Source of the DNA: Heterocephalus glaber
Lineage: Eukaryota > Chordata > Mammalia > Rodentia > Bathyergidae
Direction of reading: 5' to 3'
Assembly: GCF_000247695.1 (NCBI RefSeq)
Contig: NW_004624776.1
Span: forward strand, 10,927,344 to 10,991,343
DNA length: 64,000 bases
The stretch's first letter is position 1. The number at the start of each line of letters is the position of its first letter. A program made the position numbers and the translations under genes. Under the pieces are notes generated by a model that saw nothing but the letters and a program-made list of their open reading frames with translations, was not told the DNA's origin and made no database searches. Below are positions 35,371-47,592 of the stretch, piece by piece.

Positions 35371-35405
35371 AGTCACCTTTCCATAAGAGCAGCATGTCTT
35401 TTCTT

Positions 35406-35523
35406 TTTTTGTTTTTTTGTTTCTTTGTTTTGTTTTTTTGTTTTTTTTCAGTACCAGGAATCAAACTCAGGACCTTGCGCTTACCAGGCAGGCACAGTGT
35501 TGCCAAGCTACATCCCCAACCAA
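35406..35523 (-). mobile_element. Young ID-like SINE, minus strand, at the LNX2 3' end
   Basis: A long T/G-rich tail (35406-35449), then AGTACCAGGAATCAAACTCAGG to AGCTACATCCCCAAC. The 13-bp duplication CATGTCTTTTCTT is at 35393-35405 and 35524-35536. Confidence 0.9.
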
Positions 35524-36054
35524 CATGTCTTTTCTTGAACAGCACACTGAATCTGTGATCTTTGTTTTTGCTCCTCGTAACAGTACTACTATCTTGCAGT
35601 ATACCAGGATTGAAGCCTCAGGGTCTCAAAGACACCTTCTTACTCTCATTCCTGTAGGCAGAACACATATGCTAGAGTCTGTACAGACTCCTATACTTTT
35701 CCCTCTAGATCTGCATTGTCCAGTGAGCCCCTGAAATGTGGCCAGTACTACGTGTGGAAAACATAGATAATATCTTGGATATATTGGTTCCTATGAAAGA
35801 TATTGTTGAAAGAACTTCACCAGTTTCTTTTTACTTTTTCTAATGTGACTACTAGGAAATTTTTAATTGCCAAGTGGCTCACCTTATATTCCAGTTGAAT
35901 GTCACTGTTCCTGTTAACTCTTCACTCTCATAGCGTTTGCCAAGTCAGGCAGTCCCAATGTTGTACTTTATCTTCTTCCTATGGCCTTGATCATTACCTG
36001 TGCTTTAAAAAAAAAATTACCTGTGCTTAAAAACAGTTTATGAAGAGAAAGAGT

Positions 36055-36130
36055 CTCTGGGGTGTAGGTTAGTGGTAGAGTGCTTGCTTAGCAGGCAAGA
36101 GACGTTCCTGGACCCTCAGCAACACACACG
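36055..36130 (+). mobile_element. Older ID SINE, plus strand
   Basis: CTGGGGTGTAGGTTAGTGGTAGAGTGCTTGC to CTGGACCCTCAGCAACAC. Confidence 0.7.
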
Positions 36131-36445
36131 CATGCCCACAGTTGCCTTCCACTTACCTAATAAACTAAGCTCAAACTACAGCCTCTGTGGTCCAACAGAG
36201 GTGTGCAGGTGACTCTTCAGTCCCTCCTAGTCTGTTGCTCTAGCACGATTCTCAGACCCCTCCCCTCCAGTTAGTTCCTTCTCCAACATATGCTTAGTCT
36301 TTCCTCAGACAGTAGTGCCTTCCTTTCTCTGCAGTTTTGTGTTGCTCTCATGTTTGGAGGTGTAACTTGACTGGTCTCTCCTCCCTGATGAATCCAGTAG
36401 GCCTTTATATTTATGTTAATTCTGGCCCATCACTTGCTACCTAAT

Positions 36446-36742
36446 TTTTTTTTTTTTGGTACCGGGCATCGAACTTGGGTCCTTGCGCTTGCGAGGCAGG
36501 CGGAACCACTGAGCTAAATCCCCAGCCCAAAGTTTTGTGTGTGTGTGTGTTTTTTTTTTTTTGGTACTGGGGATCGAACTCAGGACCTTGCACTTGCGAG
36601 GCAGGTGCTGGAACCACTGAGCTAAATCCCCGGCCCCAGAATCTTTTTTGTTTGGTTTGGTTTGGTTTGGTTACTGGGATCAAACTTGGGGGCCTTGTGC
36701 TTTCAAGCAAGTGGCAGAACCACTGAGCTAAATCCCCAGCCC
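36446..36742 (-). mobile_element. Composite of three ID-like SINEs, minus strand
   Basis: Three reverse ID-like units lie at 36446-36528, 36551-36636 and 36645-36742, each ending ATCCC-C-GGCCC-type on the right and joined by short T/GT-rich linkers. The whole block is flanked by one 11-bp duplication, GCTACCTAATT, at 36436-36446 and 36743-36753. No inner duplications are seen between the units. Confidence 0.9.
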
Positions 36743-37350
36743 GCTACCTAATTATTATCATAGTTGTAAGTACTATCTTTGACTGTCACCTTGCACTTTT
36801 GACTACCACTGATTCCCTATGGACAGAATACCCTATTTTTTTAAGGCACCAAATCTCAGCATCTCCAAAACTGAATTGTGTTTTCCCAAGCATTTGCCTA
36901 TTCATTAGCTTTCAATCCAAACTCTCATGCCATCAGTCACTTTTCTAAATTCCACCTCTGATCATATCTTTGTCCCATTTAAAACTCTTAAGAGGTTCCA
37001 CATCTACAGGGTAAAGTGAAGTGGCGTGGTAAAGCACACAAGGCTCTCTGATCTGGCCCTGCAGCCTGTTCCCCACCCTTTCTTGCTTAGTGTATAAGTT
37101 GCCCCATGCCACCCACCTCACTCCACTTCCTCCCCACACATCCTGCCTATTTACAGCATACAGACTTGACTCAAATAACCTCACTTTTTTGGGAAACCTT
37201 TACCAATCTCTCTGAGCAAGTGTTTTTTTAAGGCTTTTCAAGGTTTTATTGTAGTTTATGATCACAGCTGTATGCTAGGAAGACAAAAAAACCTTGCCAT
37301 ATAGTTGCTCAGTTACCTCATCTGTAGTCACCTTTTAAACTAGACAACAG

Positions 37351-37430
37351 GGCTATGGGTGTAGCTCAGTAGAAGAACACATTTCAGCATAGCTGAAGCC
37401 TTGGCTTCCATACCTAGCACAACACACACT
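37351..37430 (+). mobile_element. Older ID SINE, plus strand
   Basis: GGGCTATGGGTGTAGCTCAGTAG to CTTCCATACCTAGCACAAC. Confidence 0.7.
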
Positions 37431-37769
37431 TTAAATAAAATAAACTTAATTGTAAATGTCAGATTCATTACCTACTGAAAGAGATCAAGGTATTCCAGAG
37501 AGAAAACCTAGACCTCATGTCCTGTTTCTGTACCAGGACTGCATATTTCATTTCATCATCATGGTTCCTTAGGCTCCTCTTAGGACATCTTCTCAGGTTT
37601 CCCTCGCCAGTAAGCACGTTGACAGTACAGTGCTAATGAGTGCTGATATGTAATAGGTATATTGTAGGTTGCCTTCTATTAGGATTTGCTGATTTTTCTC
37701 GTATGTGGGTGTATGGGAGGAAGATTACCAAGTTAAATGCCATTATCTTATCAAGGACATACTGTCAAC

Positions 37770-38180
37770 ATGACAGTTAATTTTGTCAGACTGAAGGGAA
37801 TGAAATGACATCTCATGGTAGTTTCATTTTGTATCTCCCTGGTTACTGGTGAAGTCGCTTATTTTTTCACATGTTTATTAGCCAATCAGCTAGCTACCTC
37901 TGTAGTGAGCAGTCCGCTGGACAATTATTCTCATGGACTAATTGTATTTCCTTTATTGGTTTATAGAAATTCTCTATTCCAGTGTTGTAGTTAGTGGATT
38001 ATATGTAATACAAATATCTTCTCCCAATTTATAACTTCTCTTTTCATCTTTCTAATGGTATGATAAAGTTTCTCATTATACTGCTGAGTAGAATTTTTTT
38101 TTGAGGAGAATATTTTTATTTATTGACTATTAGAATGTCTTCATTTGCCAGAGGTTGACCATTTACACTATTTTGACTGT
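37770..38180 (-). mobile_element. Old L1 ORF2 fragment, minus strand
   Basis: GAAATGACATCTCATGGTAG, GTATCTCCCTGGTTACTGGTGAAG and TCACATGTTTATTAGCC are antisense L1 ORF2 3' blocks. Confidence 0.7.
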
Positions 38181-38814
38181 TCCATTATTTTCTCTATCTT
38201 AGGTTGTGGTTCCAGTTTGCTCTGCCTCTCTGTACTTTGTTTCCTTCTACTGACTTGTGGATTTGTTTCTGTTCACTTATGAGTTACCCTTGAGTTCTGC
38301 TCATGCCTGTTCAACATAAAGTCTCATTCAACATAAAGTCACTCTGCCCTCCTTCTCTATCATACTTCAAACACTGCAGTCTGGTTCAGTGGCTATTGCT
38401 TCTCCTTGTTCTCTTCTGCAATTAGCTACTACTATTAGAATTGTGGTATACAGCCAAAGTTTGATTAGTCATTCCTGAACTATATGAACAACTGAAAAAC
38501 TGAAGCACAGTTCATGATAATTGAGCTTAATAATAACATTCCACAAAAACTGGAAAACGAAGGCCAGAGTGGAACTAGTGGCAACGTAGACCCAGATAAT
38601 ATGGACACTGATCATGCAGCCCCGAAAGTTTGGGGTGTAGCAACATCATCACCATCTTGCCAAGTTCTAACCTTTGGGGATCACTGATAGGTTGTTTTGT
38701 TTTGTTTTTCACTGTACGGTACAGCAGAGATCACTGTCACCCAATTTTTCTAGAGCAAATGCAACTGGCATTGTAAATCAACATGTTTTCATATGAAAAA
38801 TTGGAAGGCAGATG

Positions 38815-39140
38815 TAATAGCTACTGCAACAAAATACCTGAGATAGTCACCTTAAAAAGAGGAAAGATTTATTTTGGTTCATGGTCTCAGTCCACAATCA
38901 GCCCCATTGCTTTTGGGCCTGTGGCAAGGCAGCATATGGGTAGCAAGCATGTTGTAGGGCAAAGCTGCTTGCCTCATGGTGGTCAGAGGCCAAAAGACAG
39001 AAAAAGACCAACTCCCCTTCAAGGGCACAACCCCAATGACCTAGAACCTTCTACCAGGCTTCCCCTCCCAGAAGTGCCACATGCTGGGGACAAAACCTTA
39101 ATACTTGGGCCTTTGGGAGACACTTATCCAAACCACAGCA
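38815..39140. mobile_element. Dispersed repeat, copy 2 of the family at 9455-9805
   Basis: CAACAAAATACCTGAGATAG, GATTTATTTTGGTTCATGG and TTCTACCAGGCTTCCCCTCC align with copy 1. The 127-codon ORF is repeat-derived. Confidence 0.6.
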
Positions 39141-41589
39141 TATTTCCATTGTTTAGTTTTCTCTAGATAATGTGCAATGTCACTAGGTTTTCAAACAGCT
39201 GAACTTCCCTCTCCATCCTAGCCATTGCTCTTTTCTCACTAAAAGGCCCCGAGGCCTGCTGATTTTATTGTTCCAACTTCAGAACTTGATTTCCATTCTT
39301 TTGTGTACTAATGTGGGCTGTTGCTTTATGATTTTATAATTCCTCAAATGTTTGAAGCTTTAATCAGACAAAAGGATAGTTAAAACTTGAAGTTAACATA
39401 TCTGAATTTCAGCTTTGAAGGGTATTTCACCCAATTCAACATGCCCGCACCCACATTACAACATAGTAATGCCCCCATGAATCCAGACATAACTAATTTA
39501 GAATTTGAAAAGTTTAAACAGAGTTGAAATTCATTTATTACTTCAAACAATAGGTATCATAAGTAAATATATTTTAAAACAAGGTTGGGCTATTTAAGCT
39601 CATGCTGAAGTTTATAGAGTTTTCCAGTTTCCTTAAGCACTTGAAAAATGCTCATGAACTTTCAAATGACTGGTGGGCTTCCTTCCCACACAGTTATTTA
39701 AACAAGATTTGTCACACACCTGCTAAGCTCACAACATCGTGATAGGCTCTGGCTCACTTCACTTAATTTCCTAATTTAGATTTTTGTGAACACATGGTGA
39801 TGAACAAAACTGTATAGATGACACCAGTGCTATGAACACAAGTCCACAGAGTAGGAATTCATAAATCGAAATTTTTATCTTAAGTCTCTCTTGTCTGCCT
39901 GCTGAAGAAAGATTTTGACTCCTCGGGGTGATTAGAAAGCTCTTGCCATGTTACGGTGTAAACCTATTCCATTTACCCAACCAATTAATTTCTCTGACAA
40001 CAAAAGCTCTAGAAGTGAAGTTGTACATGTAGGCACAATGCCTCATAGCTAGAAAGTACCTAAGACATGCTAAAACTAATCACATGCAAGAATAAGAGGC
40101 TTGGAGACTTACCATCATCCCTGCTGATGGTGGAGAGCATGGCTCTGTCCCACCAGGAGAAGGTAGCTACAGCTTCATGGCTGAGTGGGACACACTTAAA
40201 ACAGTTTCCGTTTGAGCTCTGTCAAATCTCTGAGTCCAAATGTACCAGTGCTCAACTTACTTCTTCATAAGTCTTCTATTTAAGGAAGAACCAATCATTA
40301 CCCTTTCTTCACATTGCTGGAAGACCCACCAAGAGCAGTTAAGTTAGAACATCCATTGCTTAGACTGATAGAAGCAGCAGTTGTCCAATGTCAAGATTGG
40401 AAAAGGGGAGGCAGCTATAAAAAAATAAAAGTTTATTTTGCCTAGATTTTACTGAAAAGCTGGCTCAGCCTACCTACTGTAGAGCTATTGTAATCTGAGA
40501 AGGTCTTAGCATGTGTATACAAGGCAGCTCCAGCCCAGGGGACAGACCTGCCAGAGCGGATGCATAGGTTTGCCCCCCCCACACACACCGTGCCCATCTC
40601 CTCCATGGCTCAGGCCCCTTGTTGGTCATGGGCCTTGTGCCAAGGCAAGAGGGCATCTGTGGAGGGTGGTGGGTGCCTTCCATAGCAAAACCCTGTGGAT
40701 AATTAATAAATACGGAAAATGAGCTCTTGTCACCTCCTGCATATGTAAGTCATTCTGAAGGATAGGATGTCCTGTGTCATCCAACTTTCTATGTCCTGTA
40801 TAGTCATTTCTACCATTGATCCTAAATCATCAAGCATTAGAATTGGAAGCTCCATTTTTCTGACACAGGGATCATTTCTATAATGTCATCTAACCTCCTG
40901 CTTGAATGCTTCCTATGACAGGACCTCATTATCTCATTCCAAGCTTTTCGTTGTAAATGTAGTAATAATGTTTCCATGTCCCAGCTAGAGTATAGAAACT
41001 CTGGGAAGAAAAACATCTCATTTATTACTTTTAATATTTAAACATTAAGTAGGGCACATGACATAAAACATGTGATTTATCTTTTATGCAAAAAAAATTT
41101 ACAGTATTTAGCATCTACTATGTGCCAGACATCGTCCAATGGGCTTAAAGTCCATCAATTACCAAGATAGAGTTGCTGTATCTGAACTTGGGTCCTAAAG
41201 AGGAAACATGATCAACTGTAAAATGAAGAAATAATATAATTTCAGATGGCAGTAAATGCAATGAAGAAAATAAGGGCATGTGAACAGAGAATGTGGAATG
41301 GAAAGGAACCATCGAGTGGGAGGGGGAAATAGTCAGGGAGGCCTGTCAGGCAGAATACAGAATTCTGGCATACTGCGGTGTGATGTACGCATGTGCTGGA
41401 TGGTATGTGACTATCCACAGGTGACCCTCACTACCAGGACAGCACGATGGGTCTGAGCTTGTGCATTCAGGCTTTTTGCTTTCTGTCCTGGAAGACATGA
41501 GCATATATGTTGGTACCCAGGTGATCCAGATGTAGAGAGAGGCCAGCTGTGCAGCTGGAAAGAGCCATCAGGCCTGGATAAGTACCCTG
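39141..41589. other. Intergenic stretch, nothing recognised
   Basis: I see no gene. There is a C/CA-run at 40573-40588 and a short MIR-like piece around 41105-41160. The rest is unassigned. Confidence 0.5.
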
Positions 41590-41740
41590 CTGCTTAGCCT
41601 TAGAGAACTAGGCTGACATGAAACCTCTCGCCTTCAGTTTTCTCATCTCTAAAATGGGAATAACAAGGCTTACCTTGCCGAGTTGTTCTAAATTCAATAG
41701 ATGGTATGTGAAAACTAGCCAATGCCTTATGCTAAATGGA
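41590..41740 (-). mobile_element. MIR SINE, minus strand
   Basis: CTTCAGTTTTCTCATCTCTAAAATGGGAATAAC followed by GAGTTGTTCTAAATTCAATAG matches reverse MIR. Confidence 0.75.
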
Positions 41741-43114
41741 TAGCTATGGATATGCAGAGATTCTGGCTAGAGTTACTCATCGCTGGGAATGATCAAGAAT
41801 GAAACAAGTCAGTTATTAAAACTACTTTTGAGATTCCTTAGAACTCAAACTTTTGTTCACTCCTGGTATTGTGGGTGCTTTCCTAAACAAGACAAATTAA
41901 CCAGGTTCTCTCAACAGCCTTTAATCACACAAGTGACTCACACTCGCCAGACACCACCTCCACTTTCCAACAGCCAGACTTCTCCTTTTGCTGTCATGCT
42001 CTTCCAGGAGTTCCTGGTCCTGACTGGTCTCAATCCAGCCCATCAAGTGCCACTTAAGCATCCAGGCCCAGCCTAAATGCCACCTGTGCCAGGGCTACCT
42101 GGCACCCACAGTGCCACCAGCCGGCCCTTCCTCCATGCTTGTGTTTCCATCTCAGCTCAGCCTGACTGCAGCCTGTCCAGTCTGCACCCTCAGCACCTGC
42201 GAGCTCCCCCAGGTTCTGGGTGTCCAACCCCATAGTGCCTGTCACATCGTGTATGCTCGTCTGATGCCACTGGCGTTGTTTTTGCAGTGAAGGCAGCTGC
42301 TGAGAAGCCAGGAGTGAGAATGAGAACCAGCCTCTGGGTGCCTTGTGCACAGGTGGAGCCAGGAAACACCATGGAGGGTAAAGGGTTAAGGAGCAATGCC
42401 GGGGCAACAGGGACAGCAGGCTGCACTTGCAAACACGATCAGCAAGATGTACAAGTATTTGTGGATGAAATGATAGGATGCCTGGGATATGCATTCAGCC
42501 CTCCAGCTAACAGAGAGGGGAATGTGGGAGTAAGGGAATAGAAGGAAGAAAGGAAATGTTTGCATTTTCCCTAAGAGAAATAAAACAATGGCATTAAACC
42601 CACAAAGACATTTGGAATTGAGGAGAGGCCGCCATTCCCATCCTTCTAGCTTGACATTGGTAGAATGAGTCTGTACAGGAAATACAAGAGTGTTATTTAC
42701 TTTTGTTTATCTATTTCAGCATAATTTCTAGGCAGAGTTGCTTATTTTAGCTCATGTACATGTTCAAAAATGGCAAGTGGCTTGTGACTAACATAAAAAC
42801 AACACATTTGTCTAACAGCATTTGGTGGCTGAAAACTTTCATATGTATTCCCTTCTTTACAAATTTTTCATATCCCTCCCATAACTTTATAAGGTGCATA
42901 TAGAGTAGATTTTTCTCATTTGATAAATGAAGATCACTTCAGTTTCAGTGAAGTGTCTCTCTCATCTCCACATAACCGGCAATTGGAAAAATACACAGCA
43001 GTAACAGAAACTCCCACCCTCTACTGACCACAGGATCCTAGAGACCCTTTCTTTCATTAGTACCTGGTCACAATGCCCAGCCTGAAAATGGAGAAAATCA
43101 TTGCTTCCCATGGC
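41741..43114. other. Intergenic stretch, no gene supported
   Basis: GC-richer around 42000-42500, where ORFs of 80-146 codons overlap on both strands; none has a recognisable domain. A partial MIR-like piece is near 42840-42960. Confidence 0.5.
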
Positions 43115-43291
43115 TTACTGGGGATTGAACCCAAGGCCTTTGTACTGAGCTGTATTTCCAACTCTTTTATTTTTCACTTTGAGGCAGGGTCTCTCAGAGT
43201 CAATAAATTGCCCAGGCTGGGCCTGAACTTGCAGTGCTCCTGCCTCAGCCTCCCAGAGTGTTGGGATTACAGGCAGGTGCCACCACACCTC
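43115..43291 (-). mobile_element. B1-dID SINE, minus strand
   Basis: TACTGGGGATTGAACCCAAGG, then TTGAGGCAGGGTCTCTCAGAG and GGATTACAGGCAGGTGCCACCAC. Confidence 0.85.
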
Positions 43292-43423
43292 TTACATCTG
43301 CCTTCGGCTAAGGAGTACTTTGTGGTATTCAGCATTCATTCAACAAACATGAAAACAAGGACAGTCCTGCCCTGTAGGAAGTCCACACCGAAAGTAGTAA
43401 AGTCAGATGAAGAGTAAGCACAG

Positions 43424-43735
43424 TTATCCCTAAGTATTCACAGTTGTTCCAGAACCTCCTGGGTTCCAAACTCCATGATGTTCAAGTCCCTTATATAAAA
43501 TGCTATGATATTTGCATTAGACCTACATGCACCTTGCTGTATGAATCATCTTGAAGTCATTTATAATAGTATAACATAAATGCTGTGTAAATAATTGGTA
43601 CGCTGTCTGGTTTAGGAAATGACAGAAGAAAGAAAGTGTGTACCTATTCAGTAGAGGTGCAGTTTTTTATATCTATATTTTCTATCTGAGGTTAATTGAC
43701 ACCTAAACTGCAGAACCCACAGATACATAGTCATG
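43424..43735. mobile_element. Tigger/MER2-like DNA transposon relic
   Basis: GTTATCCCTAAGTATTCACAG, CATGATGTTCAAGTCCCTTATATAAAATG and CTGCAGAACCCACAGATACATAG follow the order of the mammalian Tigger-type MER2 group. Confidence 0.65.
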
Positions 43736-44159
43736 TGTTTTTACTCCGCCTGACCTTTGGAGAGGCCGAGTTAAAGTTCTACTGGCTAAGAATTTTGCAA
43801 GGTTGCAAACTGTGCTAAATCTATGGTCTTACTTACTCTTGTCCTTCACTTTGAACAAGGTCGACATTCTTGGTTCACACAGTCAAACCAGCTTGTTTCA
43901 GCCTTTTATCTAAGCTGTTTACTTTCAAATTTCTCATTCTAACCTCCAAACAGAGGAACTTCCTCAGAGGTCTTGCCTCAATTCTTGCTCTTGGCTCTAC
44001 AGTTGCTATCTTGACAGCAGCCTTCAAGTATACTTCAGGATCCAGGGATGTGTAAGTTGAGAACTTAACATTGAAATTCATTAAAAGATTTGGAGAACTC
44101 CAGAAATATGGCATCTCAACCTAAATAAAATATTTTTGGCTTTGCTACCAGTAGCGAAG

Positions 44160-44360
44160 CGAGATTCCAACAATTAACAGTTATTGCAAGTTGAACATGT
44201 GCCAAGCATTGTTCACATGCACCTATCCATTTGTTTCCCACAATAAGCTTCTACGTGAGGACTAAAACGTTTCTGTTTTGGAATCACACACAGACATGCC
44301 CGGGTGGAGTTCCAGAGTTGGAAAATGGTGAGGCCATCTAAGTGGTGGGCTCGAAGCCTA
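44160..44360 (+). mobile_element. MIR SINE, plus strand
   Basis: ACATGTGCCAAGCATTGTTCAC, CCACAATAAGCTTCTACGTGAGG and GGGCTCGAAGCC follow a worn MIR. Confidence 0.55.
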
Positions 44361-45414
44361 CTGTGCTATATCCATTCGAAGGCTCTCTCTCCTATGTGGA
44401 ACGCTAGACAGGGAGTCTGAAATCTGGTAGATGATTTACAATCTGCCTTTGCTTTTGTCTTCCTGTTGGACCGCTGCCTCCCTATTTGTCATAATCCTCT
44501 TGTCACCATCTGCTGTGAGTAGGCAGCAAAGGAAAAATTGAAATAGTGCCCCTGTGGGACAGACGCTGCAGGCGAAACAGCTCCTCCCTGGAAAATTGTT
44601 GCCTCTTAGAAAGAATTTCTGATCTGCCCTGTCCCTAATTTGTTTACTGCTACTTCATGTGGGCGTCTTAGAAATGGCAGTACCTTTGGCAAGAGTATCT
44701 CACCCCAGCTATGCAGCCAGCCCACCCGGGCTCCTGCAGGTCAGAGAGCAGTGAGAAAAGCTCACTGTCCCGGCATGTCACTGCCTTGCCACTGTGTAAA
44801 CTGCACGGGTTGGGCAGGGTCTCTATAGTCACACCCACAAGGCCTAGCCAGGGAGTCTCTGTGTGAATGAGGCAGTGACCAGAGAGGGGAATGGCTTTGC
44901 ATCGTTCAATATATATTAAAAAAACAGCCCTGAGGTTACAGGAGAAATCTCCCCAATGCTTTCTCTGCTCTTCACTGCACGTTTCCTCTGCAGGCTCCAT
45001 CTCCCTGTTGGTTGCCCTGCTTTTGTTGCTTTCACTTGTCTCCTCTTCTCTTGCTTTTTCTGCATTTTGCTTGCTTCTTCTAGCCTGGAAAACACAGTTT
45101 TTAACCACACCTTCTTCCATTTTTTATCTCTTTCCCATGGCTCTTGTCTGTTGGGTGTTGGCTGGGTTTTCAAGGTGTGAGGCTGAATTTCAAGTGCCTC
45201 TTGAGTGTGCTCTCTTACCTCAGCAAGCAGAACCCCCTGACTGCAGCGTGTGAGCCCTCTCCACCATCCTTCTCTCTCTCCTCCCCCATACCTGGCCCCG
45301 TGACTGCCTTTGACCCTCACACTGATCTGCCAGTCCTGTACACCTGCCCGTGGAGCACCTCAAGTGCTGGGGGGGGGGGCACCCGCCTGCTATTTCTCTT
45401 CTCTTTGCACTGTA
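44361..45414. other. Intergenic stretch with chance ORFs
   Basis: Overlapping ORFs of 95-150 codons on both strands across 44668-45431 reflect a C/T-rich composition. No known domain is seen. A G-run lies at 45369-45379. Confidence 0.5.
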
Positions 45415-45655
45415 GCGCTTTTTTCCATTAAGTTTGTTGGTACATTTTAGGTATAAAATACAGTTACATTCATCATTGGGAACTTGTACCTTTACATGAT
45501 GCATCTTGGTTCCTATTTTTTCCCCCTTCCCCTGCCCTCCCTTCACCTCCTCCACCCTTCCCTATTTACAAAGACTTTGTTTCCATTTTTTTCCTTTTCT
45601 CATATTTTTTTCTTTTCCCTTCTTTCCTTTCCCCTATCCCTCACCCTGTGGCTGC
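45415..45655 (-). mobile_element. L1 3'-UTR-like fragment with polypurine tract, minus strand
   Basis: GTTGGTACATTTTAGGTATAAAATACAG and ACATTCATCATTGGGAACTTG, followed by a long C/T-rich tract (polypurine on the minus strand), fit a rodent L1 3' UTR. A close relative is at 63895-64000. Confidence 0.55.
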
Positions 45656-45765
45656 CCTTTGAGGTCCTTGAGGACAGGCATAGGGCTTTGCTACTTAAGC
45701 ACATTTAGCGCCATGCAGTCCTACAATAAAGAAGGTGCCCAAACTGTGTCTGACCTTGGCAGGTG
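45656..45765 (-). mobile_element. L2-like fragment, minus strand
   Basis: CTTGAGGACAGGCATAGGGCTTTG and ACAATAAAGAAGGTGCCC resemble the L2 3' end in reverse. Confidence 0.4.
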
Positions 45766-46117
45766 ATGTACCAGCTGCCAGTTGCTCAAGTCGAGTCCCA
45801 GGAGCTGTCTCTGGGCCCTGCCCATCCTACGTGCTCCTGTTGTGCCACCAGGCTCTGTGCCTCTTCCAGGGCCATCTCTGTGTCCAGAATAGCCTCCTCC
45901 ATTCTCACTTACCCCTGGCAGATGCCCAGAATTCTGCCCATTAACAGCACAGAGAAGACAGAAGATAGAGTGTGCACTGTTGATGCAGCAGGTGCACCAG
46001 AAGGAGAGACTAGAGAAACACCAGCCACCAGCTTGTCTTCACACACCTCAGGCCGTTTACTTGCTGCCTCAGGAAAGAATTATGAGCACTCAACCCCTAT
46101 ATAGAAATGTGTATAGA

Positions 46118-46209
46118 GGGCCGGGGAGTTAGCTCAGTAGTGCCGCCACCTGCCTCGCAAGAGCAAGGTCCCGAGTTCAATCCCCGGTACCAAAGAAAGA
46201 AAGAAAGAA
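46118..46209 (+). mobile_element. Young ID-like SINE, plus strand
   Basis: GGGCCGGGGAGTTAGCTCAGTAG to TTCAATCCCCGGTACC with a (GAAA)n tail. The 15-bp duplication AGAAATGTGTATAGA is at 46103-46117 and 46210-46224. Confidence 0.92.
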
Positions 46210-46490
46210 AGAAATGTGTATAGATCATATAGATTAGATAAAGACAGAGCTAGAGATAGGTGATATAGGTATGCAGGAGACAGGGACCCCCATGGTAGGA
46301 AAGTGACGGGACAGAAGGCTGAGAGGAGAGGCCCCAGGCACAGTAAACTATCATCCTTTGTAACGTGGCATATTTCAACAGATCTGTCATGAGATCCTGA
46401 TTAAACCGCAGAAGCAAAATATTTGCATGAAATGAGATATTGATACCAAGAAGAAACCCTAAATAAGTCCTCTAGCTTCACTTGCTCTTT

Positions 46491-46572
46491 TATTTATTTA
46501 TTTTGTTACCAGGGATCAAACTCAGGACCTTGCGCTTGTGAGGCAGGCGTGGTGCCACTGAGCTACATCCCC
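46491..46572 (-). mobile_element. Young ID-like SINE, minus strand
   Basis: GTTACCAGGGATCAAACTCAGG to AGCTACATCCCC. AGCTTCACTTGCTCTTTTA before it recurs after it with one change. Confidence 0.88.
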
Positions 46573-46579
46573 AGCTTCA

Positions 46580-47460
46580 CTCGCTCTTTTAAAAGCACTA
46601 ATTCTGGAGGTCACACAGCTGGGCAACATGTGATTAGTTTCACAGGAGCTTTGCTGTAGATACCACCTCGGACGTGTGGGTTCTAACAGTTAGTTGCCTG
46701 GGTTACTTCTCAGGGACTTAAGGCCTCTTTTTGTTTAACACTGACTCTTCACTTGGACCAGCAGATGTCTGATGGGTGACTAAAATGGGACTAAAAGCTT
46801 GGCATCATTCTAATTATATTGTGAAAGTCTACTTTGCTGTTTTAACCTTTGCGTTAGCTTGTACTCCGCTGTGTATGTAGACATGTTGATCGTTTAAAAT
46901 TGTTTAGTCCAAGACTCTGATACAGGGTTAACTTGGCCTATTACCTATTGGAGCTGATGTGTTCTCTCTGTCTCTCTGTCTCTGTCTCTGTCTCTGTCTC
47001 TATCCCCACCCCACCTCTTCAGCCCCCTTGTGATTTTTCAGGCACTACAGCAGCCCAAGCACATGAAGTCCTTCAGCCTTACCACAGCTTGGTCACTCTC
47101 TCAGCCAACTGCTGGATCCCTTCATCCAAAGCCCCAGTTCTGATGAACCCCTTTGGTCAGTGGAAGACTGGGTGTGCTTGCGATATTAAACCGAGTTTCA
47201 TTTCTACCAATGGAAATGTGATTGGATATACATCATTCCTTTTAAAACCTTAACTTTGTACTTTGGGATACAGGATTTAGACTAGTTCTGGGATTTTGTT
47301 TATGTTGGTACTTGGTTTATGGCTGTCATGGCTTAGTAAGATCCCTCTCCAAAACTGGCCACTCCCCAGGAAATGAGAATCTTGTGGAGAGGCTCAGCAG
47401 TCATGCTTACTTCTTGTGTCCACATACTAATTATACAAAAGTTTTGTTTGCCTTTTGCCA
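46580..47460. other. Intergenic stretch with (TCTCTG)n
   Basis: No gene is recognised. A (TCTCTG)n simple repeat lies at 46963-47003; the ORF across it is repeat-driven. Confidence 0.55.
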
Positions 47461-47464
47461 GTAT

Positions 47465-47592
47465 AGGGGATTGAACCTAGGGACCCCTTTCTGAAACAGA
47501 GTCTTGCTGAATTGCCAGGCAGATCTTAAACTGTGATCTTCCTGCCTCAGTCTCCCAAGTAGCTGGGATTACAGGTGCCAGCACCTGGCTCA
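47465..47592 (-). mobile_element. B1-dID SINE, minus strand, truncated
   Basis: GGGGATTGAACCTAGGGACC, then TGAAACAGAGTCTTGCTGAAT and CTCCCAAGTAGCTGGGATTACAGGTGCC. Confidence 0.75.

Larger units (their letters stand above)
33195..35385 (+). other. LNX2: Probable LNX2 3' UTR
   Basis: This AT-rich, non-coding sequence follows the stop. AATAAA hexamers occur at 33793-33798, 34745-34750 and 35365-35370. The last gives a UTR of about 2.2 kb, close to the roughly 2.5 kb known for mammalian LNX2 mRNA, so it is the preferred end; the first would give a short form of about 0.6 kb. A SINE interrupts the UTR at 34645-34726 and an (AT)n tract lies at 34076-34098. The end coordinate is an estimate, since no transcript evidence is available. 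Confidence 0.55.

Noticed and set aside
36436..36753. CRISPR-like array (three similar units with spacers)
   Set aside because: The units are 80-95 bases, are SINEs, and this is a vertebrate genome.
42054..42494. 146-codon minus-strand ORF
   Set aside because: GC-rich chance ORF with rivals on both strands and no recognisable family.
44668..45120. 150-codon minus-strand ORF with a Lys/Glu-rich start
   Set aside because: The composition comes from a C/T-rich tract on the other strand; rival ORFs exist in several frames and no domain is seen.
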